64,000 bases of DNA from Flavobacteriaceae bacterium (lineage in GTDB: Bacteria > Bacteroidota > Bacteroidia > Flavobacteriales > Flavobacteriaceae): the NCBI GenBank assembly GCA_029238515.1, contig JAQWFW010000032.1, positions 1 through 64,000 of the forward strand. Reading direction: 5' to 3'. A program made the position numbers and the translations under genes. The notes under the pieces were generated by a model. It did no database searches. It was not told the DNA's origin and saw only the letters and a list, made by a program, of their open reading frames with translations. Positions 43,976 to 52,172 of the stretch are shown piece by piece (the first letter of the stretch is position 1; each line of letters starts with the position of its first letter).

Positions 43976-44869
43976 CTAAATAAATTTATCTAAAACGTAA
44001 ATGAGCTGTAAACTAGTGATGTACAAAATACTCACAAACATTAGTTTACGAGCAGATTTATCTGTTTGCTCTTTAAAAAGTTTGAATCCATAATACAAAA
44101 AAGCCGCTCCAATAAGTCCGATAAGTACTGCGCCTAAAATGGAAAGGTTTAAACTTCCTGTGAAGCCAAAGGCCGGAACAAGAGAAATCAAAACAGTCCA
44201 TGCGATGTATATGATAATTTGTAAAACAGTTCCTTTGTCCTTTGCACCAGTTGGCAGCATTAGGAATCCTGCTTTTTTGTAGTCGCTGTCCAAAAACCAT
44301 GCTATGGCCCAAAAATGAGGAAATTGCCAAAAGAATTGCATCATAAAAAGTGTACCCGGTTCAAGGCCAAATTTACCTGTATATGCCACCCAACCTAGCA
44401 TAAAAGGAATAGCTCCTGGAATAGCTCCTGCAAAAACAGAAAGGGGCGTTTTGAGTTTTAATGGCGTATAAACACTTGTGTAAAGAAAAATTGAAATCGC
44501 AGCAAACATTGCTGTCCTCGGATTAATACAATACAACACAGATAACCCCAAAATCGTGAGCATAAGCCCTAAAATGAATGCGTTTGTTACAGAAATTCTA
44601 CCTGCTGGGATAGGTCTATTTTGGGTGCGAATCATAAGCGCATCCAAATCACGTTCTATAATTTGATTAAAAACATTTGATGCACCAACCATGCAATACC
44701 CTCCTAAAGCAAGAAGAGCCAAAACTGAAAAGCGAACTTCATCTGCTGCCAATAAATACCCAGCAACTGATGAAAATACAACACTCAGAGATAACCCCAT
44801 TTTGGTAACAGCTTTAAAATCCTTAAAGCGATTTGCAAAACTTGCGGACGGGACAGCTTGATGGGTCAT
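43976..44869 (-). CDS. ctaB: heme O synthase (protoheme IX farnesyltransferase)
   Basis: UbiA-family prenyltransferase. About 297 residues from the ATG at 44869 (MTHQAVPSASFANRF); the first 14 codons of the ORF are AT-rich and unlike the family. The first Asp-rich motif, NVFNQIIERDLDALMIRTQNRPIPAGR, and the second, AIWFLDSDYKKAG-like, bind the farnesyl diphosphate via Mg2+. About nine helices follow. It makes heme O for the oxidase whose subunit III genes follow. It is first in the oxidase group. Confidence 0.93.
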   Translation of the reverse strand: MTHQAVPSASFANRFKDFKAVTKMGLSLSVVFSSVAGYLLAADEVRFSVLALLALGGYCMVGASNVFNQIIERDLDALMIRTQNRPIPAGRISVTNAFILGLMLTILGLSVLYCINPRTAMFAAISIFLYTSVYTPLKLKTPLSVFAGAIPGAIPFMLGWVAYTGKFGLEPGTLFMMQFFWQFPHFWAIAWFLDSDYKKAGFLMLPTGAKDKGTVLQIIIYIAWTVLISLVPAFGFTGSLNLSILGAVLIGLIGAAFLYYGFKLFKEQTDKSARKLMFVSILYITSLQLIYVLDKFI

Positions 44870-44974
44870 ATGAGAAGAATACTTCAGATTTGCGCTGCAA
44901 AGATAACCCATAATTACATCTAAATCAATATATTTAAGAAAAAGAAATCAGATCAACGAGTGCTTAAAATATTA

Positions 44975-47593
44975 TCACAGGATAAATCTGTAGGTTGCTT
45001 TAATCAAAAATATATTTTGCGGCTGTTGGTCCAAAATTCCTGCTTGAAATCCATCCACAAGAGCTTCAGTAGCAGAAATATTTGCTCTTGTGCCCTGAGA
45101 CCATACTAAAAACAACTCTGAGCCAGGGATGTACTCCCAACGTAAAACTAGATTGGAATTGAACTGAACATAAGAAAAGTCGGGGTTTTCAAAACTATAG
45201 TCATAAAGCCCATCTTCATCTTCATCGACATGGAAAACACCATTATTTAAGTCAATTTGCGATGCATTGTAAGCATAAAATCGATCCTCTAAGCGATCGG
45301 CAGTCGCATTGGTCACGTACTTAAAGTCTTTATACCTTCCTCTAGAAATAAATGGCTGAGCATAATATTGAATGGTAAGATTTGGATTGATCGTATAGTT
45401 GATACGAAATGAAGCACTCAACGTTTGATTATCAATCGCTCCTAATAGATAGCGCTTTGTATCGTTGTAATCTAGCTGAGTTACGTATTGAGTTTTATTA
45501 GGGTTTAATTCAAATTCTGGAGAAAACGAAATGTTTAAGGCATTAAATGGCTGATAGTTTAGGCCTGCTTCAAACCTAGTGAACGAAAAATTATCTTCTT
45601 TTGCTTGGGAATGAATAACTCCCAACCTTGCGGTAAGTTTTTTGCGATCATCAGAATTGATGAATATAAATTTAAAGTTTTCTTCGGAGAAACGCCACCG
45701 CGGACCACCACGCAATGCGCTGTTGATATAAATTTTTGGTTTATGGGTTAATCCTATGCTCACCCCCCAATTGTTTAAGAAGTTAAATCTTGATCTAAAA
45801 TCAAATTGCGTTCTGTTGTGATTCCCTTCAAAATCATAGGATGTAAATTGATTAAATCTTAAAAAAATATTTCTAAATACAGACACAGGTTTTGCTATAT
45901 TGTATCTCACATTAAAAAATTGAAACTTTTGGTCTGCTCGGCGCAAAAAACCAATGTCGTTAAGTTCAAGTTCTGGTGAAGTCCATTTAAATCCTGTATT
46001 GTAATTCCAGTTTTTGCCGCCATTCCTTCCAATTTCAAAAAGCCCTCCTGTTCCAGTGAGCGAAGTACGGTTTGGGTCTACATCTAGATGTGATGCATCT
46101 ACTCTATTAAATAGGTGTGTGATGTTTTCTTGTGTGGATTGTATGGCCTCTGGACTGCCTTTAACATGGCTCATAACAAAATTTGTTCGCACATAATAGG
46201 CACGGTTTTTCCATTGGTGCTCAAAGTCAATGCCGCCTGTATAGGCGGATTTCCTGAGTCCAGAAGTGGGTTCCGTAATTGCACGATTTGTGGCGGTAAA
46301 CATTCCACCGACAAATGTATTCCTTTCATTCAAATCCTTTTGTACTCTTCCTACAAAATAGTTTGTAAAAGGTTCTGCTTCTGCCTCAGAAATAACTCCA
46401 TTTGTATTAATTTCGACATGTTCTTTGGCGGTCATACTTTCTAAAACACCAATAGACCACCCATTTTTTGTTTTGCCACTAAATTTTGCTGCACCTAAAA
46501 TGGTTGTGTTTTGTGGACGTTTTGTATACGACCCTGAAGGCGTTGATGGATAAACTTGTGGACTTCTGCCTATTCTTCTAGAAAAAAATAAATTGTCTCT
46601 ATTCCCTGCAAAGCGATAATCAAAAATGTTTTTGTTTTCTACAAAAAATGGGCGTTGTTCTCTGTAAAAAACTTCGAAACCATCCAATGCAATAACAGCA
46701 GGGTCGGCTTCCACTTGGCCAAAATCTGGATTAACAGTCACATCCAAAGTAAGATCGTTGGTCACCCCTATTTTGGCATCAAGCCCAGCATTGATTTTAT
46801 ACTCTCGCCCATCTCGATAAGGATTTCCGGTTTCAGCTTGATAGGTTTCCATTTGTGATACTTTGAAGGGTTGGATTTCTATTTGCTTTTGGGGTTTTAC
46901 ATTTTTTATTCCTCGAAGCTCACCAGCTTCACTTACCCATCCTGCGGCTTCAACTGGTATCCGATCCCAAGCCGATAATTCATTTTCTCTAAACAGATTA
47001 CGTATGATATTTAAACCCCACACTTGTTCTTGGGCATTTCCAAAACGTAATTGGCTTAATGGAATTTTCATCTCGGCAGACCAGCCTTCTGGAATAATTT
47101 GAGCTTTGGTGCTCCAAATTGGATTCCAACTGTCATCAATATTATTCCCATTATCTGTGGCAAGTTCATCGCCTCTAACACCTGCTGCTGTTACCGTAAA
47201 AAGAAACGCTGTTCGTAGATCATGATAACTGTCTATAAGCACATTTATTCTATCACCTTCAAAACCATCACGTCTAGAAAGTCGATCGGTAATGGTCTCT
47301 GGAACTGAGTCCAGAGCCAAAAGAGCAATGTACAAATGCTTTTGATCGTATACAATTTTAAACTTAGTCTGCTCAGTAGGAGGTGTGTTTTCGTCGGGAT
47401 CAACTTCAATGAAGTCTGTGCCCCATTCTACTTTGTCCCAAATTGAATCATCAAGAAATCCATCAACTTTTGGTGCATTTTCTGGACTAATTTCTACTGT
47501 AAAATATTGTTTTGGAGGGGTGATTTGAGCAAATAACTCCAGCGATAAGCATACAACAAATAATGTCAAGTATGTTAAAAATGAATTTTTCAT
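44975..47593 (-). CDS. DUF5916 outer-membrane protein with N-terminal CBM9-like domain
   Basis: 872 residues. A signal peptide (LTYLTLFVVCLSLELFAQ) is followed by a carbohydrate-binding family 9-like sandwich (about 30-230: KVDGFLDDSIWDKVEW, FKIVYDQKHLYIALLALDS, WSAEMKIPLSQLRFG). The long remainder has alternating barrel-like strands (FFVENKNIFDYRFAG, LFFSRRIGRSPQVYP) and a final IFLIKATYRFIL. The family is frequent in Bacteroidota, linked by some to metal- or polymer-stress loci; the function is unknown. It is separated from ctaB by about 105 bp. Confidence 0.9.
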   Translation of the reverse strand: MKNSFLTYLTLFVVCLSLELFAQITPPKQYFTVEISPENAPKVDGFLDDSIWDKVEWGTDFIEVDPDENTPPTEQTKFKIVYDQKHLYIALLALDSVPETITDRLSRRDGFEGDRINVLIDSYHDLRTAFLFTVTAAGVRGDELATDNGNNIDDSWNPIWSTKAQIIPEGWSAEMKIPLSQLRFGNAQEQVWGLNIIRNLFRENELSAWDRIPVEAAGWVSEAGELRGIKNVKPQKQIEIQPFKVSQMETYQAETGNPYRDGREYKINAGLDAKIGVTNDLTLDVTVNPDFGQVEADPAVIALDGFEVFYREQRPFFVENKNIFDYRFAGNRDNLFFSRRIGRSPQVYPSTPSGSYTKRPQNTTILGAAKFSGKTKNGWSIGVLESMTAKEHVEINTNGVISEAEAEPFTNYFVGRVQKDLNERNTFVGGMFTATNRAITEPTSGLRKSAYTGGIDFEHQWKNRAYYVRTNFVMSHVKGSPEAIQSTQENITHLFNRVDASHLDVDPNRTSLTGTGGLFEIGRNGGKNWNYNTGFKWTSPELELNDIGFLRRADQKFQFFNVRYNIAKPVSVFRNIFLRFNQFTSYDFEGNHNRTQFDFRSRFNFLNNWGVSIGLTHKPKIYINSALRGGPRWRFSEENFKFIFINSDDRKKLTARLGVIHSQAKEDNFSFTRFEAGLNYQPFNALNISFSPEFELNPNKTQYVTQLDYNDTKRYLLGAIDNQTLSASFRINYTINPNLTIQYYAQPFISRGRYKDFKYVTNATADRLEDRFYAYNASQIDLNNGVFHVDEDEDGLYDYSFENPDFSYVQFNSNLVLRWEYIPGSELFLVWSQGTRANISATEALVDGFQAGILDQQPQNIFLIKATYRFIL

Positions 47594-47724
47594 AGGTTAT
47601 TAAGTAGGTTATGGTGCATTTATTTAGCAGCTAAATATACAATGCTGTTGGCTATATTCATTGTTAATTTAGAAAAGTTTAACACGTATACACATAAACT
47701 CAGCATAAAAAAATTGAACAAATA

Positions 47725-47750
47725 TTGTTGTGAAAAAATAAGCACAACAA
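47725..47750. promoter_or_regulatory. perfect inverted repeat before the rplM promoter
   Basis: TTGTTGTG (47725-47732) and CACAACAA (47743-47750) around 10 nt. It ends 3 nt before the -33 box of the ribosomal operon, a place suited to an operator or activator. Confidence 0.4.
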
Positions 47751-47753
47751 GAT

Positions 47754-47785
47754 TTTGTTAATAACAATTTATAATTGTAGATTTG
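47754..47785 (+). promoter_or_regulatory. strong primary-sigma promoter of the rplM-rpsI operon
   Basis: TTTG (47754-47757), 20-bp spacer, TAGATTTG (47778-47785). Both elements match the Bacteroidota consensus fully, the clearest promoter in the window. Confidence 0.75.
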
Positions 47786-47832
47786 CAAACTCTTTTTTTA
47801 GGAGAAATGTATAATTTGAAAAATATTTTAAC

Positions 47833-48288
47833 GTGGATACCCTAAGTTATAAAACAATTTCAGCGAATAAGGCCACTAGCGACAAGCAGTGGGTTCTCGT
47901 TGATGCAGAAGGACAAACGCTTGGACGTTTGGCTTCAAAAGTTGCTATTCTATTAAGAGGAAAGCACAAGCCAAACTTTACACCTCATGTCGATTGTGGT
48001 GATAATGTTATTGTTATCAATTCTGAAAAAATCAACTTAACAGGAAATAAGTGGAACGATAAGTCTTATATCCGCCACACAGGATATCCTGGTGGTCAGC
48101 GTTCTTTAACTGCAACAGAAATGTTTGCTAAAGACCCTGCACGCTTAGTTGAAAAATCCGTAAAAGGGATGTTGCCCAAAAACAAATTGGGTGCGGTATT
48201 GTTTCGCAACCTCGATGTTGTTGTAGGTGCTGCGCACAAACACGAAGCGCAACAACCAAAAACTATTAATTTAAACGAAGTTAACTAA
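47833..48288 (+). CDS. rplM: 50S ribosomal protein L13
   Basis: 151 residues. Signatures: [38 protein letters not shown] (parts) and [19 protein letters not shown]. The start codon is GTG; no in-frame ATG exists near the conserved N-terminus. A 12-codon out-of-frame ORF (ATG at 47807, with AGGAG before it) overlaps the start. It is a two-gene operon with rpsI, their stop and start sharing TAATG. Confidence 0.97.
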   Translation: MDTLSYKTISANKATSDKQWVLVDAEGQTLGRLASKVAILLRGKHKPNFTPHVDCGDNVIVINSEKINLTGNKWNDKSYIRHTGYPGGQRSLTATEMFAKDPARLVEKSVKGMLPKNKLGAVLFRNLDVVVGAAHKHEAQQPKTINLNEVN

Positions 48289-48674
48289 TGGAAGTTATTC
48301 ACAAAATTGGTCGAAGAAAGACTGCTGTAGCACGTGTTTACGTTTCTAAAGGAAAAGGAAACATTACTGTAAATAGTAAAGACATAAAAGACTATTTCCC
48401 AACGGCTACACTTCAATACAAGGTAAATCAACCATTAGCACTTACAGATAATGAAGGAAACTTCGATATTAAAGTAAATGTATACGGAGGTGGTTCTACA
48501 GGACAGGCTGAAGCTGTTCGCCTTGCTTTATCTCGTGCTATGTGCGAGCTAAACGAAGAAAACAGAAGTATTTTGAAACCAGAAGGATTACTTACAAGAG
48601 ACCCTAGAATGGTTGAACGTAAGAAATTTGGACAGAAAAAAGCGCGTAAGAAATTTCAATTCTCTAAGCGTTAA
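48288..48674 (+). CDS. rpsI: 30S ribosomal protein S9
   Basis: 128 residues. Signatures: IGRRKTAVARVYVSKGKGNITVN and GLLTRDPRMVERKKFGQKKARKKFQFSKR (parts); the C-terminal KR tail reaches the P site. It starts on the last base of the rplM stop, so it is translationally coupled. Confidence 0.97.
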   Translation: MEVIHKIGRRKTAVARVYVSKGKGNITVNSKDIKDYFPTATLQYKVNQPLALTDNEGNFDIKVNVYGGGSTGQAEAVRLALSRAMCELNEENRSILKPEGLLTRDPRMVERKKFGQKKARKKFQFSKR

Positions 48675-48810
48675 TATATATTTTATAAACCAGTTATTGT
48701 TGTCCATGACAGGCCAACTGTCAGGATTTAGTTTAGCATCTAAATGTGTAAGGCCTAATGTTTAGCCACTTGTACATTGCTAATTCAACAGAACGTAAAC
48801 TAACACAAAA
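48675..48810 (+). promoter_or_regulatory. structured leader between rpsI and rpsB
   Basis: Two perfect small hairpins: TGACAG-GCCAA-CTGTCA (48707-48723) and TTTAG-CAT-CTAAA nearby, plus GGCC repeats that could pair (48713 and 48753). S2 autoregulates its leader in other bacteria; this could be an analogue or simply a promoter region. Confidence 0.35.
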
Positions 48811-49596
48811 ATGGCACAAGTAGAAGTCAAAGACTTATTAGACAATGGTGTTCACTTCGGACACCTCACAAGAAAATGGGACCCAAACATGGCCCCATTC
48901 ATTTACATGGAGCGCAATGGTATCCACATCATTAACCTCTACAAAACAGCTGCAAAATTAGAAGAAGCGACGAAAGCTCTTGCAAAAATTGCAGCTTCAG
49001 GACGAAAAATTCTTTTCGTAGCTACAAAAAAACAAGCCAAAGATATTGTTGCCGAAAAAGCAGCAAACGTCAATATGCCCTACATCACTGAGCGTTGGCC
49101 AGGGGGTATGCTTACCAATTTCGTAACCATCCGTAAGGCGGTTAAGAAAATGGCATCAATCGATCGCATGAAAAAAGACGGAACATTTAACACACTTTCT
49201 AAGAAAGAACGTCTTCAGGTTGATCGTTTAAGAGCAAAACTAGAGAAAAACTTAGGTTCTATCTCTGATATGACTCGTCTTCCAGGAGCACTGTTTGTTG
49301 TAGATATCAAAAGAGAGCACATCGCAATCAAAGAAGCTCAAAAATTAAATATTCCAATTTTTGCAATGGTTGACACCAACTCTGATCCAAGACAAGTCGA
49401 TTTCGTTATTCCATCAAATGACGATGCATCCAAGTCAATCAACAAAATATTGACAACCGTAACAGAAGGGATTGCTGAAGGACTTGCAAACAGAAAAGCA
49501 GAAAAGGAAGGAAAAGCTAATGAAAGTAATGCTCAAGAAGCTGCACCAAAAGCCGAAGTTCCTACTGTTGAAACTGCAACTCAAGAAGAAGAATAA
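48811..49596 (+). CDS. rpsB: 30S ribosomal protein S2
   Basis: 261 residues. Signatures: LLDNGVHFGHLTRKWDPNMAPFIYMERNGIHIINL (parts), TERWPGGMLTNF and PIFAMVDTNSDPRQVDFVIPSNDDASKSI. The last 27 residues are acidic and Ala/Glu/Thr-rich (QEAAPKAEVPTVETATQEEE), a low-complexity tail common in Bacteroidota S2. It is in the usual rpsB-tsf pair. Confidence 0.97.
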   Translation: MAQVEVKDLLDNGVHFGHLTRKWDPNMAPFIYMERNGIHIINLYKTAAKLEEATKALAKIAASGRKILFVATKKQAKDIVAEKAANVNMPYITERWPGGMLTNFVTIRKAVKKMASIDRMKKDGTFNTLSKKERLQVDRLRAKLEKNLGSISDMTRLPGALFVVDIKREHIAIKEAQKLNIPIFAMVDTNSDPRQVDFVIPSNDDASKSINKILTTVTEGIAEGLANRKAEKEGKANESNAQEAAPKAEVPTVETATQEEE

Positions 49597-49678
49597 TTTT
49601 TTTAAATAAATAAAAAACAACAAAGTCGTAAAGTTCTTCTATTGAATAATTTTTCGGCTTTTTTTAAAACTAAAAATC

Positions 49679-50644
49679 ATGACAAAGATTACAGCTGCTG
49701 AAGTAAATAAACTAAGACAGGCTACTGGTGCAGGAATGATGGACTGTAAAAAGGCCCTCGTAGAAGCTGAAGGGGATTTTGATAATGCTATTGATATTCT
49801 TCGCAAGAAGGGACAAAAAGTTGCTGCAAAAAGAGCAGACCGTGACTCCACAGAAGGAGCGGCAGTTGCAAAAGTAAACAGCGACAACACCTCTGGGGTA
49901 GCAATTGTTTTAGGATGTGAAACCGACTTCGTTGGAAAAAATGAAAACTTCCTTGCTTTAGCAAATCAATTGGCAGAAATTGCCCTTGAGCAGGACTCTA
50001 AAGACACCTTTTTAGCTGCAGATTTTGGAGGAATGACTGTAGCAGAAAAACTTATTGAACAAACAGGTGTTATTGGCGAAAAACTTGATTTGAAATCCTT
50101 TGAAAAAGTAAAAGCTCCATATGTAGGTGCTTATGTGCATATCAACAAAATTGCAGCCCTTGTAGGACTCTCTGCAAACGTTGAAAATGCCGCAACACTT
50201 GCCAAAGATCTTGCGATGCAAGTAGCATCAATGGGGGCAACTTCATTGTCATACAAAGATTTTGATCCCGCTTTTGTTGCTTCTGAAACTGAAGCGCGTA
50301 TTGCGGTCATTGAAAAAGACAATATCGAACTTGAACGATTGGGCAAAACATTAAAGAATGTTCCAAAATACATTTCAATGGCTCAATTGACCCCCGAAGT
50401 TTTGGCTCAAGCAGAAGACGATGCAAAAGCACAACTAAAAGCAGAAGGAAAACCAGAGCAAATTTGGGATAAAATTTTACCCGGTAAAATGGACCGATTT
50501 ATATCTGATAACACTACACTCGACAAAGAGCAATGTTTGTTAGACCAAGACTTCATTAAAGATGATAAAAGCACTGTTGCAAAATATGTCGCTTCTTATG
50601 GTGAGGTTGAAGTAACTGGATTCAAAAGAGTAACGCTAGGTTAA
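49679..50644 (+). CDS. tsf: translation elongation factor Ts
   Basis: 321 residues. The N-terminal UBA-like domain holds LRQATGAGMMDCKKALVEAEGDFDNAIDILRKKG (parts), followed by the TDFVGKNENF core contact. It is the nucleotide exchange factor for EF-Tu. Full length and well conserved; ends at a strong terminator. Confidence 0.97.
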   Translation: MTKITAAEVNKLRQATGAGMMDCKKALVEAEGDFDNAIDILRKKGQKVAAKRADRDSTEGAAVAKVNSDNTSGVAIVLGCETDFVGKNENFLALANQLAEIALEQDSKDTFLAADFGGMTVAEKLIEQTGVIGEKLDLKSFEKVKAPYVGAYVHINKIAALVGLSANVENAATLAKDLAMQVASMGATSLSYKDFDPAFVASETEARIAVIEKDNIELERLGKTLKNVPKYISMAQLTPEVLAQAEDDAKAQLKAEGKPEQIWDKILPGKMDRFISDNTTLDKEQCLLDQDFIKDDKSTVAKYVASYGEVEVTGFKRVTLG

Positions 50645-50674
50645 TACAAACCAAGAATTACAACTATTAAATTA

Positions 50675-50707
50675 AACCCTGTGCCTAACCGACACAGGGT
50701 TTTTTTA
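50675..50707 (+). terminator. terminator after tsf
   Basis: Perfect 9-bp stem AACCCTGTG/CACAGGGTT (50675-50683 and 50693-50701), 9-nt loop, then TTTTTT. Confidence 0.92.
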
Positions 50708-50763
50708 AACACTAAAAAACCTTTTGCACACACCAAGTCTTCAAAAAATTTTAAGATATTGCT

Positions 50764-50771
50764 TATATTTG
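50764..50771 (+). promoter_or_regulatory. -7 promoter element of pyrH
   Basis: TATATTTG, full match, ending 19 nt before the ATG, after the tsf terminator; pyrH-frr is therefore its own unit. Confidence 0.5.
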
Positions 50772-50790
50772 TGCAACGATCAAAACAATT

Positions 50791-51495
50791 ATGGCTTATA
50801 AACGCATCTTACTCAAACTCTCTGGCGAAGCACTCATGGGTAATCGACAGTACGGAATAGACCCACAACGCCTTTCCGAATACGCAAAAGATATCAAAGA
50901 CATTGTAGATAAAGGTATCGAAGTTGCTATTGTTATTGGCGGTGGAAATATTTTTAGAGGAGTAGCAGGAGCCAGCAACGGTATGGATCGCGTTCAAGGC
51001 GATCATATGGGGATGTTGGCCACAGTCATCAATGGATTGGCTTTACAGAGTGCCTTAGAAAATGAAGAAATCCCTACCCGATTACAATCTGCAATCAAAA
51101 TTAATGAAGTTGCAGAGCCATTTATTCGCCGAAAGGCCATGCGTCATTTGGAAAAAGGACGAGTAGTAATCTTTGGTGGCGGAACAGGTAATCCATACTT
51201 TACAACAGATTCTGCAGCTGTTCTGAGGGCTATTGAAATAGAAGCCGATGTGATCCTAAAAGGAACTAGAGTAGATGGAATCTATTCTGCTGACCCCGAA
51301 AAAGATGCATCAGCAAGTAAATTTAGCACCATCAGTTTCGATGATGTTCTCAGCAAAGGGCTAAAAGTCATGGATACTACAGCATTCACCCTAAGTCAAG
51401 AAAATGAATTGCCTATCATTGTTTTTGATATGAATAAAAAAGGAAATTTAATGAAAATTGTTTCTGGAGAACAAATTGGAACTACAGTAAGTTAA
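50791..51495 (+). CDS. pyrH: uridylate kinase
   Basis: 234 residues of the amino-acid-kinase fold. Signatures: [59 protein letters not shown] and [11 protein letters not shown]. It makes UDP from UMP; bacterial PyrH is hexameric and allosteric. It is paired with frr 10 nt downstream, an arrangement conserved across bacteria. Confidence 0.97.
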   Translation: MAYKRILLKLSGEALMGNRQYGIDPQRLSEYAKDIKDIVDKGIEVAIVIGGGNIFRGVAGASNGMDRVQGDHMGMLATVINGLALQSALENEEIPTRLQSAIKINEVAEPFIRRKAMRHLEKGRVVIFGGGTGNPYFTTDSAAVLRAIEIEADVILKGTRVDGIYSADPEKDASASKFSTISFDDVLSKGLKVMDTTAFTLSQENELPIIVFDMNKKGNLMKIVSGEQIGTTVS

Positions 51496-51505
51496 TTGAA
51501 AAAAA

Positions 51506-52063
51506 ATGAACGAAGAAATTGAATTCATATTGGACAGTGCGAAGGAAGCTATGGATAAAGCCCTAAAGCACCTTGAAAAACAGTTTGTAAACATTCGTGC
51601 AGGAAAAGCAAGCCCCTCTATGTTGGGCAGCGTCACTGTTGATTATTATGGAACACAAACCCCTTTGGCTCAAGTTGCAAATGTAAACACCCCAGATGGT
51701 CGAACAATTACGGTTCAACCATGGGAAAAAAGCATGTTACAAGATATAGAACATGCCATTATGGTCGCCAACTTAGGGTTCAATCCAATGAATAATGGTG
51801 AGAGTATCATCATCAATGTTCCACCACTAACAGAAGAACGTCGCCGAGAACTTGCAAAACAAGCAAAATCTGAAGCTGAAGATGCAAAAATATCCATCCG
51901 AGGAGCGCGAAAAGATGGCAATAATGAACTCAAAAAGCTAAGTGATATTTCTGAAGATCTTAAGAAAAATACCGAAACTGATATTCAAGAGATGACAGAC
52001 GCCTACATTGTCAAAGCCGATACTCTTTTTAACGCAAAAGAAAAAGAAATTTTGACCGTATAA
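51506..52063 (+). CDS. frr: ribosome recycling factor
   Basis: 185 residues. Signatures: LEKQFVNIRAGKASPSMLGSVTVDYYGTQTPLAQVANV (parts), WEKSMLQDIEHAI and PPLTEERRRELAKQAK. It splits post-termination ribosomes with EF-G. Normal length. Confidence 0.97.
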   Translation: MNEEIEFILDSAKEAMDKALKHLEKQFVNIRAGKASPSMLGSVTVDYYGTQTPLAQVANVNTPDGRTITVQPWEKSMLQDIEHAIMVANLGFNPMNNGESIIINVPPLTEERRRELAKQAKSEAEDAKISIRGARKDGNNELKKLSDISEDLKKNTETDIQEMTDAYIVKADTLFNAKEKEILTV

Positions 52064-52146
52064 CCCTCTGCAATTCTCTAAATAAATTTAACTTTTCTTT
52101 TAGAAAGCCCCCTAAAAATTATGCTCACAAATCCAATGGTTTTGTA

Positions 52147-52154
52147 TACCTTTG
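52147..52154 (+). promoter_or_regulatory. -7 promoter element of the MMPL exporter gene
   Basis: TACCTTTG, full match, ending 18 nt before the ATG. Confidence 0.5.
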
Positions 52155-52172
52155 ACGACTTCATAATCAAGT

